From assembly GCF_001028175.1 (NCBI RefSeq), contig NZ_AEJF01000175.1, positions 1 through 64,000 on the forward strand: DNA of 64,000 bases, in the 5' to 3' direction. Each line of letters opens with the position of its first letter. The first letter of the stretch is position 1. The translations under genes and the position numbers were made by a program. This document shows, in pieces, positions 1-7,429 of the stretch. The notes beneath the pieces are model-generated. The model had not been told where the DNA came from. It was given only the letters and a program-made list of their open reading frames with translations, and ran no database searches. This DNA comes from Caballeronia mineralivorans PML1(12) (GTDB lineage Bacteria > Pseudomonadota > Gammaproteobacteria > Burkholderiales > Burkholderiaceae).

Positions 1-319
1 CGGCGAGCCCGGCTGCAATGCAGCCGCCAAGCGTGGCGTTATGCCCGAAGTGCGGGGGCTCGAAGGGCAGCATCTGGCCACATTCATCCAGCTGCGCTTC
101 GATCTCGCTGAGCGGCGTACCGGCCTTCGCGGTGATCACGAGCTCGGCCGGGTCATATTCGATAATTCCGCGATGCGCCCGGGTATCGACTATCTCGCCT
201 TGCAGCGCCTGCCCGTACCAGTCCTTCGTGCCGCCGCCGCGAATCCGTAGTGGGGTGTTGCTCGCCGTCGCGGCGCGTACACGCTCGGACCAGCTCGCGA
301 CAATGTCTTCCTCTGTCAT
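1..319 (-). CDS. glcE: Glycolate oxidase FAD-binding subunit GlcE (5' part only)
   Basis: Incomplete gene running off the left edge; the first 106 codons are present. The ATG at 319 opens a frame without stops to base 1. The protein has the PCMH-type FAD-binding start: a TPLRIRGGGTKDWYG stretch near residues 22-36, a VITAKAGTPLSEIEAQL segment and FGHNATLGGCIAAGLA at the visible end, all typical of GlcE. GlcE works with GlcD and the Fe-S subunit GlcF to oxidise glycolate to glyoxylate at the membrane. It lies downstream of glcD on the same strand, as expected for a glcDEF operon; glcF should lie beyond the window. Assignment rests on neighbour and motif; the frame itself is clear. Confidence 0.85.
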   Translation of the reverse strand, partial: MTEEDIVASWSERVRAATASNTPLRIRGGGTKDWYGQALQGEIVDTRAHRGIIEYDPAELVITAKAGTPLSEIEAQLDECGQMLPFEPPHFGHNATLGGCIAAGLA

Positions 320-488
320 GATGTCCCGCGTTTTATGGCTCTTGGGTCAGTGTATCGGCGCGTTCCCGCACGGCCACTCGTATAAACGTGGATACGTGTC
401 GGGGCCGAATGCCTGAAAACAACCGCCGATGCCTGAAAGGGACGTTTACCACCACGCAACGTTTAGAAGCGCCGCCTAAACACACCGC

Positions 489-1982
489 TTAAAAGCGTGG
501 AATCTCGGGATGCGGCAGCAAGCCGCCGCGGATATGCATTTTTCCGTACTCGGCGCAACGCGCGCGTGTCGGGATGCCTTTGTCGGGATTGAGCAGGCCG
601 GGGGGATCAAAGGCGCGCTTGATCGCGTGGAACGTGTCGCGTTCTTCGGGAGAAAACTGGACGCACATCGAGTTGATCTTTTCGATACCCACGCCATGCT
701 CGCCCGTCACCGTCCCGCCTAGTTCCACACAGGTTTCCAGAATGTCACAGCCGAATGCTTCGGCCCGGTGCCATTCGTCCATATCGTTGCCGTTGAACAG
801 GATCAGCGGATGCATGTTGCCGTCGCCGGCGTGAAACACGTTCATGCAACGCAGTGCATATTTGATCTCCATCTCTTCAATACGCGCGAGCAGCGGCCCG
901 ATCTGGCGGCGCGGCACGGTGCCGTCCATGCAGTAATAATCGGGAGATATACGTCCGGCGGCCGGAAATGCGTTCTTGCGTCCTGACCAGAATTTCAGCC
1001 GCTCAGCCTCGGAGCGCGAAATCTGGATGCGGTTCGCGCCGAATTCGCGCAGCACCGCCGTCATCCGCACGATTTCCTCCATGACTTCGTCGTGCGTTCC
1101 ATCCGATTCGCACAGCAGGATCGCCTTGGCGTCGAGGTCATAGCCCGCTTTCACAAACTCTTCCACGGCGCGTGTGGCAGGTTTGTCCATCATTTCGAGT
1201 CCGGCAGGAATGATGCCGGCCGCGATGATCGCTGCAACGGCGTTGCCGCCTTTCACGACATCGTCGAAACTTGCCATGATCACTTGAGCCGTTTGCGGCT
1301 TGGGAATCAGCTTGACGGTGATTTCCGTGACGATGGCGAACATGCCCTCACTGCCGATTAGCACGGCCAGCAGATCGAGCCCCGGCGCATCGAGCCCGAG
1401 CGAACCGAACTCGAGGATCTCGCCTTCCATCGATACGGCCCGCACGCGCATCACGTTGTGACACGTCAGACCGTATTTGAGGCAGTGGACGCCGCCGGAA
1501 TTCTCGCTGACATTGCCGCCGATGGTGCAGGCAATCTGCGATGACGGATCGGGCGCGTAATAGAGCCCATAAGGCGCGGCGGCCTCGGATATAGAGAGAT
1601 TGCGCACACCCGGCTGGACCGTTGCCGTACGCGCGTACGGGTCGACTTCCACGATCTTGCGAAAGCGTGCGAGCGATAACACGATCCCATGCCGGATCGG
1701 CATGGCCCCGCCCGACAAGCCCGTGCCCGCGCCACGCGGGACGATAGGCACGTCGAGCCGCGCGCAGATTTGCACGACACGCTGAACCTGCGCTTCGGTT
1801 TCGGGCAGCGCGACCGCTAAAGGCAAGCGCCGATATGCCGCGAGCCCATCACATTCATACGCGGCCGTGTCTTCCTCGCGATACAGCAGACAATGCGTCG
1901 GCAGTACGGCCATCAACGCCTGGACCACTTCGCGCTGACGTTGCGCCAGCACTTCCGGCGAAAGCTCGGCGGGTGCGTTCAT
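489..1982 (-). CDS. glcD: Glycolate oxidase subunit GlcD, FAD-linked
   Basis: 497 residues, the normal length for GlcD. The N-terminal half is a PCMH-type FAD-binding domain (VPRGAGTGLSGGA around residues 80-92, IGGNVSENSGGVHCLKYG around 155-172). The C-terminal half is the FAD-oxidase C domain, with NVFHAGDGNMHPLILFN and TGEHGVGIEK near the end. The enzyme oxidises glycolate (and D-lactate weakly) to the 2-oxo acid, passing electrons towards the respiratory chain. The start is fixed by a strong ribosome site, GGAGGAGAC, directly before the ATG. glcE follows 169 bases downstream on the same strand, so the two probably form one transcription unit. A close paralogue (2136-3551) sits just upstream, pointing the same way. 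Confidence 0.93.
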   Translation of the reverse strand: MNAPAELSPEVLAQRQREVVQALMAVLPTHCLLYREEDTAAYECDGLAAYRRLPLAVALPETEAQVQRVVQICARLDVPIVPRGAGTGLSGGAMPIRHGIVLSLARFRKIVEVDPYARTATVQPGVRNLSISEAAAPYGLYYAPDPSSQIACTIGGNVSENSGGVHCLKYGLTCHNVMRVRAVSMEGEILEFGSLGLDAPGLDLLAVLIGSEGMFAIVTEITVKLIPKPQTAQVIMASFDDVVKGGNAVAAIIAAGIIPAGLEMMDKPATRAVEEFVKAGYDLDAKAILLCESDGTHDEVMEEIVRMTAVLREFGANRIQISRSEAERLKFWSGRKNAFPAAGRISPDYYCMDGTVPRRQIGPLLARIEEMEIKYALRCMNVFHAGDGNMHPLILFNGNDMDEWHRAEAFGCDILETCVELGGTVTGEHGVGIEKINSMCVQFSPEERDTFHAIKRAFDPPGLLNPDKGIPTRARCAEYGKMHIRGGLLPHPEIPRF

Positions 1983-2135
1983 GTCTCCTCCCGGCGGTTT
2001 GTGCTCTGGAGTATTTCCAAAAAGCAGATCGTTGATCTTGCACCCGCGCGTCTCTGCCGTCGATTGGGCTAATTACGGGGACGGAGCCTCTTTTTAGTCC
2101 AGCGCGTTTGTGCACCGGACACCTCTAGCGAACGA

Positions 2136-3551
2136 TCAAGCGTCGTACGAAAAGATCTTGCCCGGGTTCATCAGGTTTTTTGGATCGAGCGCATGTTTGA
2201 TCGAGCGCATCACACTGATCGCGTCCTCGCCGTGCTCCTCGATCATGAAGCCCATTTTGTGCAGCCCGACGCCATGCTCGCCAGTACACGTTCCGCCCAT
2301 GCGCAGCGCACGCTGCACAATGCGATGATTGATCCGCTCGGCTTCCTCGAATTCCTCGGGCTTGGTGGGATCGAGCAGCATGGCGACGTGAAAATTGCCA
2401 TCTCCGACATGGCCGACGATCGGGCAGGGCAGCGTGCTTGCGTTCAAGTCCTGCTCCGTTTCGATCACGCATTCGGCGAGCCGTGAGATCGGCACGCAGA
2501 CGTCCGTGGTCACGGCACGGCTACCCGGCTTCAGTTGCAGCATCGCGAAATAGGCGTTGTGACGCGCGTTCCAGAGACGGCTGCGGTCTTCGGGCCGAGT
2601 CGCCCATTCGAAATCGGCGCCCTTGTTTTGCGCGACGATTTCCTGAACCGTTTCCGCTTGTTCCTTCACGCTGCTTTCCGTGCCATGGAACTCAAAGAAC
2701 AGCATGGGCGATTCGCGGAACGTGAGATTCGAATGGCGGTTGATGGCGCGCACCGCGAGCGAATCCAGGAACTCGACACGCGCCACCGGCACGCCCATCT
2801 GGATGGTTTCGATGGTGGCGCGCACCGCGTCGCCCATCGACGGAAACGCGCATGCCGCCGCCGATACCGCTTCCGGTTGCGGATAAAGCCGCACGGTGAT
2901 CTCGACGATCACGCCAAGCGTGCCTTCCGAGCCGACGAACAAGCGCGTGAGGTCATATCCCGCCGACGATTTGCGCGCGCGGGTTCCGGTCTTGATGACG
3001 CGGCCATCGGCGAGCACGACGCTGAGGCCGAGCACGTTCTCGCGCATCGTGCCGTAGCGCACGGCGTTCGTGCCCGACGCTCGCGTGGCTGACATTCCGC
3101 CGATGCTCGCGTCCGCGCCCGGATCGATGGGGAAAAACAGACCGGTGTCCTTTAGCGCTTCGTTCAACTGCTTACGCGAAATGCCCGGCTGGACGGTGAC
3201 CGTCAGGTCCTCGGCATCGATCGACAACACCTGGTTCAACCCGGACATGTCGATGGATACGCCGCCCTGAACCGCCAGCAAATGGCCTTCCAGCGACGAG
3301 CCATTGCCGTATGGAATCACCGGAACATTGTGTTCGGCGCAGAGCCGGACCACGGTCTGGACGTCTTCCGTACTGGTCACGAACACGACAGCGTCAGGCA
3401 GTTGCGGATCGAACGGCGATTCGTCGCGGCCGTGATGCTCGCGAACCGCGGCAGCAGTCGAGACACGCTCGCCGAACGCGGCTTTCAGCGCGTCGAGCAG
3501 GGCAGTGGGGAAGGTGCGGCGGACAGCGGGCGGCGGGACGGGATGATTCAC
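2136..3551 (-). CDS. FAD-linked oxidase, D-lactate dehydrogenase (cytochrome) type
   Basis: A second GlcD/Dld family flavoprotein, 471 residues from the chosen start. FAD-binding domain motifs are visible (IPYGNGSSLEGHLLA, IGGMSATRASGTNAVRYGTM) and the C domain carries VGHVGDGNFHVAMLLD and CTGEHGVGLHK. The architecture resembles yeast/bacterial Dld, which oxidises D-lactate to pyruvate with a cytochrome or quinone acceptor; the substrate cannot be settled from sequence. An upstream in-frame ATG at 3623 would add 24 codons, but a GTG at 3551 is preceded at good spacing by GGAGA and begins the conserved region better, so I chose it. The 153 bases between this gene and glcD hold no evident gene. 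Confidence 0.85.
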   Translation of the reverse strand: MNHPVPPPAVRRTFPTALLDALKAAFGERVSTAAAVREHHGRDESPFDPQLPDAVVFVTSTEDVQTVVRLCAEHNVPVIPYGNGSSLEGHLLAVQGGVSIDMSGLNQVLSIDAEDLTVTVQPGISRKQLNEALKDTGLFFPIDPGADASIGGMSATRASGTNAVRYGTMRENVLGLSVVLADGRVIKTGTRARKSSAGYDLTRLFVGSEGTLGVIVEITVRLYPQPEAVSAAACAFPSMGDAVRATIETIQMGVPVARVEFLDSLAVRAINRHSNLTFRESPMLFFEFHGTESSVKEQAETVQEIVAQNKGADFEWATRPEDRSRLWNARHNAYFAMLQLKPGSRAVTTDVCVPISRLAECVIETEQDLNASTLPCPIVGHVGDGNFHVAMLLDPTKPEEFEEAERINHRIVQRALRMGGTCTGEHGVGLHKMGFMIEEHGEDAISVMRSIKHALDPKNLMNPGKIFSYDA

Positions 3552-3683
3552 GGCATGTCTCCGGACATCGGTGTAATGGGATGTTGGGATGCAGGAAACC
3601 TCGCATCGAAATGCGGGATTCATGCGTTTTATGAGCTTATTTTACGCTGATAGCCCGCATCGAGCCCGCGCCCGGGCGCTGCC

Positions 3684-3689
3684 TATAAT
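3684..3689 (+). promoter_or_regulatory. -10 box candidate for the cobalamin adenosyltransferase gene
   Basis: A perfect TATAAT hexamer lies 44 bases upstream of the ATG at 3734. No convincing -35 hexamer is present 17 bases upstream, so this is a consensus -10 only. It is a reasonable sigma-70 promoter for the plus-strand gene, which is divergent from the FAD oxidase. Confidence 0.4.
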
Positions 3690-3733
3690 GAGCGTGGACG
3701 CTGACCGGCGTTATGTGTCACCTGGAGAACATC

Positions 3734-4285
3734 ATGGGCAATCGCCTGAGCAAGATATCGACGCGCACCGGCGACGACGGCACGACCGGCCTTGGCGATG
3801 GCAGCCGCGTGCAAAAGGACGACGCGCGGATAACCGCGATCGGCGATGTCGATGAACTCAATTCGCAGCTTGGCGTGCTGCTGTGCGAACCGCTCCCCGA
3901 TGACCTGCGCACTGCGCTGTTCGCGATCCAGCACGATCTCTTCGATCTCGGCGGTGAGCTTTGCATTCCCGGGCATTCGATGATCGAGAAATCTCATCTT
4001 GCTCGTATCGATGAATGGATTGCCGAATACAACGCAACTCTGCCGCCGCTGAAGGAATTCATTCTGCCGGGCGGGTCGCGGGCGGCTTCCCTTGCACACG
4101 TTGGCAGGACGGTGTGCCGGCGCGCGGAGCGCTCGATTGTTGCGCTCGGGCGCGTGGACAAGATCAACGCGGCGCCGCGGCAGTATGTGAACCGGCTATC
4201 CGATTTGCTGTTCGTGCTGGCGCGAGTGTTGAATCGCGCCGATGGCGGCTCGGACGTGTTGTGGGACCACGAACGGAAGGTTTAG
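3734..4285 (+). CDS. ATP:cob(I)alamin adenosyltransferase, PduO type
   Basis: 183 residues, full length for the PduO-type (MMAB) family. The N-terminus carries the ATP-binding signature STRTGDDGTTGLGDG (residues 9-23), followed by VDELNSQLGV; the C-terminal half has the ALVHVGRTVCRRAERS-like helix with conserved arginines and a final RYVNRLSDLLFVLAR-type helix. The enzyme adds the 5'-deoxyadenosyl group of ATP to cob(I)alamin to make coenzyme B12. The frame is open from 3713, but the ATG at 3734 has GGAGA at the right distance and matches the family N-terminus. The gene stands alone, between the FAD oxidase and aroG. No cobalamin riboswitch is visible in the short upstream region. Confidence 0.92.
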   Translation: MGNRLSKISTRTGDDGTTGLGDGSRVQKDDARITAIGDVDELNSQLGVLLCEPLPDDLRTALFAIQHDLFDLGGELCIPGHSMIEKSHLARIDEWIAEYNATLPPLKEFILPGGSRAASLAHVGRTVCRRAERSIVALGRVDKINAAPRQYVNRLSDLLFVLARVLNRADGGSDVLWDHERKV

Positions 4286-4296
4286 GACGGCCATGA

Positions 4297-4326
4297 TAAA
4301 AAAGGCTGCGAGAATCCGCAGCCTTT
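4297..4326 (-). terminator. Intrinsic terminator of aroG (may also stop the adenosyltransferase transcript)
   Basis: A 10-bp perfect stem (AAAGGCTGCG / CGCAGCCTTT) with a six-base loop. Read on the minus strand the stem runs into TTTTTT, a good rho-independent terminator placed just after the aroG stop codon. On the plus strand the U tract is short, so termination from that side would be weaker. Confidence 0.75.
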
Positions 4327-4343
4327 ATGTCGGTCAAACGCAA

Positions 4344-5417
4344 TCAGTTCCCATTGCCCCGCGCCACACGCCGCTGCTTCACGGCGTCCGACAACCCTTC
4401 CAGCACGTTCAAGCTGTCTTCCCAGCCGATGCACGCATCGGTGACGCTTTGCCCGTAGGTCAGCTCGCAGCCTTCTTTCAGATCCTGCCGCCCGGCAACC
4501 AGATTCGATTCCACCATCACGCCGATGATCCGTTCATCGCCGCCTGCGATCTGCCGGCCGATATCGGCGCAAACCGGGATCTGGTTCTCGTGCTTCTTCG
4601 AACTGTTCGCGTGGCTCGCATCGATCATCAGGCGCGCAGCCAGTCCGGCCTTGCTGATGTCGTTGCACGCGGCGTTCACGCTCTCCGCGTCGTAGTTTGG
4701 CGTCTTGCCGCCGCGCAGGATGATGTGGCAGTCCTCGTTGCCGGCGGTCGACACGATGGCCGAATGGCCGCCCTTCGTCACCGAGAGGAAATGGTGCGGC
4801 TGCGACGCGGCCTTGATGGCGTCGACGGCAATCTTCACGTTTCCGTCCGTGCCGTTCTTGAAGCCGACCGGACACGACAACCCCGACGCCAACTCCCGAT
4901 GCACTTGCGATTCCGTCGTCCGCGCGCCGATCGCACCCCACGAGATCAGGTCGGCGATGTACTGCGGGCTGATCATGTCGAGGTATTCGGTGCCGGCCGG
5001 CAGGCCCAGTTCGTTGATTCGCAACAGCAATTCGCGTGCGGTCCGCAGGCCGTCGTTGATCTTGAAACTGTTGTCCATATACGGGTCGTTGATCAAACCC
5101 TTCCAGCCGACCGTGGTTCGCGGTTTTTCGAAATACACCCGCATCACGATTTCAAGTTCACCGGCAAAACGCTGGCGTTGCTCGACGAGACGGCCTGCGT
5201 ATTCCAAAGCAGCTTTGGTGTCGTGGATGGAACACGGCCCGACGATCACAATCAGACGGTCTTCCATGCCATGGAGGATGCGGTGCATCGACTGGCGCGA
5301 GTTGTAGATCAGGGTCGAAACCGGCTCAGCGCAGGCGAACTCGCGGATCAGGTGAGCGGGGGGCGTCAGTTCTTTCAATTCGCGGATTCGGACATCGTCG
5401 GTGTTGTGCGGGGGCAT
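4344..5417 (-). CDS. aroG: 3-deoxy-7-phosphoheptulonate synthase (DAHP synthase), class I
   Basis: 357 residues, matching class I (AroF/G/H) DAHP synthases. The enzyme condenses phosphoenolpyruvate with erythrose 4-phosphate, the committed step of the shikimate pathway to Phe, Tyr and Trp. Visible family motifs: VIVGPCSIHD (about 57-66; the Cys is a metal ligand), RVYFEKPRTTVGWKGLINDP, and IDASHANSSKKHENQ near residue 265. The ATG at 5417 is preceded by GGAGAACCAGC. Upstream, on the same strand, is a leader peptide rich in Phe/Tyr/Trp with terminator and antiterminator elements (separate entries), so expression is predicted to respond to aromatic amino acid supply. Which amino acid feedback-inhibits the enzyme cannot be told from sequence alone. 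Confidence 0.95.
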   Translation of the reverse strand: MPPHNTDDVRIRELKELTPPAHLIREFACAEPVSTLIYNSRQSMHRILHGMEDRLIVIVGPCSIHDTKAALEYAGRLVEQRQRFAGELEIVMRVYFEKPRTTVGWKGLINDPYMDNSFKINDGLRTARELLLRINELGLPAGTEYLDMISPQYIADLISWGAIGARTTESQVHRELASGLSCPVGFKNGTDGNVKIAVDAIKAASQPHHFLSVTKGGHSAIVSTAGNEDCHIILRGGKTPNYDAESVNAACNDISKAGLAARLMIDASHANSSKKHENQIPVCADIGRQIAGGDERIIGVMVESNLVAGRQDLKEGCELTYGQSVTDACIGWEDSLNVLEGLSDAVKQRRVARGNGN

Positions 5418-5514
5418 GCTGGTTCTCCAGGAACTCGTTTTTTGGTGCTGTGTTCGTTGGTCGTTACGTCCGACAGATCAAGGACAGTGCAAAAATCGTC
5501 AAAAAAGTGGGCAT

Positions 5515-5546
5515 AAAAAAACCGCCAGACTGCGCTGGCGGTTTTT
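5515..5546 (-). terminator. Attenuator terminator hairpin in the aroG leader
   Basis: On the minus strand a 12-bp perfect stem, AAAAACCGCCAG (5546-5535) with CTGGCGGTTTTT (5528-5517), closes a six-base loop and is followed directly by further Ts. It lies about 100 bases upstream of the aroG ATG and 28 bases after the stop of the leader peptide. The 5' arm segment CCGCCAGCG (5541-5533) is perfectly complementary to CGCTGGCGG (5597-5589) inside the leader ORF, giving a mutually exclusive antiterminator. It could instead be read as the terminator of the upstream tldD gene, but the promoter-like sequence and leader peptide between tldD and the hairpin favour attenuation. Confidence 0.75.
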
Positions 5547-5574
5547 CGGGAAACTTGGGTTCTACAAAAACGAC

Positions 5575-5640
5575 TCACCCCTCTCGATCCGCCAGCGGCT
5601 TGAGATGCCAAAAAAAGTAAAAATAAAACTTGGCGGACAT
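5575..5640 (-). CDS. aroG leader peptide (21 residues, FYFYFFW control codons)
   Basis: A 21-codon ORF, ATG at 5640 to TGA at 5577-5575. Residues 5-11 are Phe-Tyr-Phe-Tyr-Phe-Phe-Trp: seven consecutive aromatic residues, which is what a leader peptide sensing charged tRNA-Phe, tRNA-Tyr and tRNA-Trp would carry. The Trp codon ends at 5608; the antiterminator segment CGCTGGCGG (5597-5589) lies in codons 15-19, so a ribosome stalled on the aromatic run leaves it free, while one reaching the stop codon masks it. The next gene is aroG, the first step of aromatic biosynthesis. The Shine-Dalgarno sequence is weak (only GAAA about nine bases upstream). Function is inferred from architecture, not from homology. 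Confidence 0.75.
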   Translation of the reverse strand: MSAKFYFYFFWHLKPLADREG

Positions 5641-5678
5641 GATGGTTTCGGTCGTTTGGAACTAGTTAAGCGTCTGGC

Positions 5679-5708
5679 TTTATAACCTTAAACACGCGCG
5701 GTTGGCAA
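5679..5708 (-). promoter_or_regulatory. Predicted aroG promoter
   Basis: Minus-strand TTGCCA (5708-5703) and TATAAA (5684-5679) are separated by 18 bases; TTATAA, one base upstream, would give 17. Transcription would begin near 5672, about 30 bases before the leader peptide start, placing the peptide and the terminator hairpin inside the aroG 5' leader. Confidence 0.5.
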
Positions 5709-5783
5709 GTTGTCAGCCTTCAAAATGCGGACAATCCGCGTGGTCGAGCTAAATTCTGCAGAAAATGTGAGCAATCCATGCGG

Positions 5784-5833
5784 TTTTCCCGCGCGACGCG
5801 CTCATATGTCTCATGAGGCGCGTCGCGGGAAAA
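5784..5833. repeat. Long inverted repeat after tldD
   Basis: TTTTCCCGCG...CGACGCG and CGCGTCGCGGGAAAA form a stem of about 15 bp with one small bulge, beginning 15 bases after the tldD stop codon. Neither strand has a U tract beyond the stem, so it is not a classical intrinsic terminator. It may protect the 3' end of the tldD mRNA or assist rho-dependent termination. The bases from 5709 to 5783, between it and the aroG promoter, hold nothing I can identify. Confidence 0.5.
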
Positions 5834-5848
5834 TCAGGGGTTACACGC

Positions 5849-7315
5849 TCAAACCGTGCCGCCCACCGTCATCTTTTCGATGCGCAAGGTCGGCTGACCG
5901 ACGCCCACCGGCACGCTCTGGCCTTCCTTGCCGCACACCCCCACACCGCCGTCGAGCGCCATGTCGTTGCCGATCATGGTCACGTACTTGAGCGACTCCG
6001 GGCCGCTGCCGATCAGCGTTGCGCCCTTCACCGGATACGTGACCTTGCCGTTCTCGATCATGTACGCCTCGGACGCGGAGAACACGAACTTGCCGTTGGT
6101 GATGTCGACCTGACCGCCGCCGAAATTCACCGCATACAAGCCGTTTTTCACCGATGCCAGGATTTCAGCCGGGTCTTTATCGCCGTTGAGCATGTACGTG
6201 TTGGTCATGCGCGGCATGGGCAGGGCCGCGTACGACTCACGCCGCGCGTTGCCTGTCACGGGCATCTTCATGAGGCGTGCGTTCAGCGAATCCTGGATAT
6301 AACCCTTGAGAATGCCGTCCTCGATCAAGGTGGTGCATTGGGTCGGATTGCCTTCGTCGTCGATATTCAGCGAGCCGCGCCGGTTCGGCAGCGTGCCGTC
6401 GTCGACCACCGTTACACCCTTCGCCGCCACCCGTTCGCCGATGCGCCCTGCGAATGCCGACGATCCCTTGCGGTTGAAATCACCCTCTAACCCATGGCCG
6501 ATCGCTTCGTGCAGCAACACGCCCGGCCAGCCCGGTCCGAGCACAACAGTCATTGCGCCGGCAGGAGCCGGACGCGCATCGAGATTAACGAGCGCCGCGT
6601 GCACGGCCTGATCCACGTAGCTGGAGAGGATTTCGTCAGTGAAATAGGCGTAGTCGTAACGCCCGCCGCCGCCGCCGCTACCCATCTCGCGACGTCCGTC
6701 CTTTTCGGCGATCACCGTCACGGACACACGCACGAGCGGCCGGATGTCAGCAGCCAGCGCGCCGTCGCTTCGGGCGACCAGCACGACGTCGTATTCACCC
6801 GCGAGACCGGCCATGACCTGGACGATGCGCGGATCGCGGCCGCGCGCCATCTTCTCCACGCGTTCGAGCAATTTCACCTTCGCGGTGGCGTCGAGCGATG
6901 TGAGCGGATCGGACGGCAGGTATAGATCGCGACCGAACACGCCGGTTAGCGAGCTTGCCGACTTGATCTTGTGTTTGCCGCCGCCAGCCTTCGCAATGGC
7001 GCGTGTGGCAATAGCCGCCTGACGGATGGATTCCGGCGACAGGTCGTCCGAATACGCGAACGCCGTCCGGTCGCCCGACACGGCGCGCACGCCGACACCC
7101 TGATCGATGCTGAAGCTGCCCGATTTGACGATACCTTCTTCCAGGCTCCACGCTTCGCTGCGCGTGGACTGGAAATAGAGATCCGCGTAATCCACGCGGT
7201 GCGTGAAGATCTCGGCCAGCGTGCGCGTAATCGTGGATTCGTCGAGGCCGTAGGGCGTCAGAAGAATCTCTTTCGCGGTGGCGAGATTTCGGATGCCGGG
7301 TTCGATGATGTTCAT
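5849..7315 (-). CDS. tldD: Metalloprotease TldD
   Basis: 488 residues, the usual TldD length. TldD pairs with TldE/PmbA to form a zinc protease that processes small peptides (microcin B17 precursor, CcdA antitoxin) and unfolded substrates in the cytoplasm. The metal-binding motif HEAIGHGLEGD is visible near residue 270, followed by the glycine-rich C domain with IENGKVTYPVKGATLIG and the C-terminal CGKEGQSVPVGVGQPTLRI. The ATG at 7315 has AGGCAA upstream. No tldE is adjacent. The upstream nitrilase-family gene and yhdP lie on the same strand; the same three families neighbour each other in many proteobacteria, which supports the assignments but gives no mechanistic link. Confidence 0.95.
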   Translation of the reverse strand: MNIIEPGIRNLATAKEILLTPYGLDESTITRTLAEIFTHRVDYADLYFQSTRSEAWSLEEGIVKSGSFSIDQGVGVRAVSGDRTAFAYSDDLSPESIRQAAIATRAIAKAGGGKHKIKSASSLTGVFGRDLYLPSDPLTSLDATAKVKLLERVEKMARGRDPRIVQVMAGLAGEYDVVLVARSDGALAADIRPLVRVSVTVIAEKDGRREMGSGGGGGRYDYAYFTDEILSSYVDQAVHAALVNLDARPAPAGAMTVVLGPGWPGVLLHEAIGHGLEGDFNRKGSSAFAGRIGERVAAKGVTVVDDGTLPNRRGSLNIDDEGNPTQCTTLIEDGILKGYIQDSLNARLMKMPVTGNARRESYAALPMPRMTNTYMLNGDKDPAEILASVKNGLYAVNFGGGQVDITNGKFVFSASEAYMIENGKVTYPVKGATLIGSGPESLKYVTMIGNDMALDGGVGVCGKEGQSVPVGVGQPTLRIEKMTVGGTV

Positions 7316-7429
7316 TCGTTGCCTGTGGCGAAGTCTGTGGGGATTAAAAGCATTCTAACGTTCGAGTGTTCGTGCGACATCCTGACCAAATGGAGGGGGT
7401 CCTCCGTAAAACAAGCTAACCCGGACAAG

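Noticed and set aside
5515..5546. Hairpin as plain terminator of tldD
   Set aside because: It is about 300 bases after the tldD stop, behind a promoter-like sequence and the aromatic peptide, and its 5' arm pairs with that peptide's coding sequence; attenuation is the simpler reading, though both roles are possible.
5375..5611. 78-codon minus-strand ORF through the aroG leader containing WRFFYAHFFDDF
   Set aside because: Starts at TTG without a ribosome site, runs across the terminator hairpin and into aroG; the aromatic residues come from the T-rich terminator. The shorter ATG ORF at 5640-5575 explains the region better.
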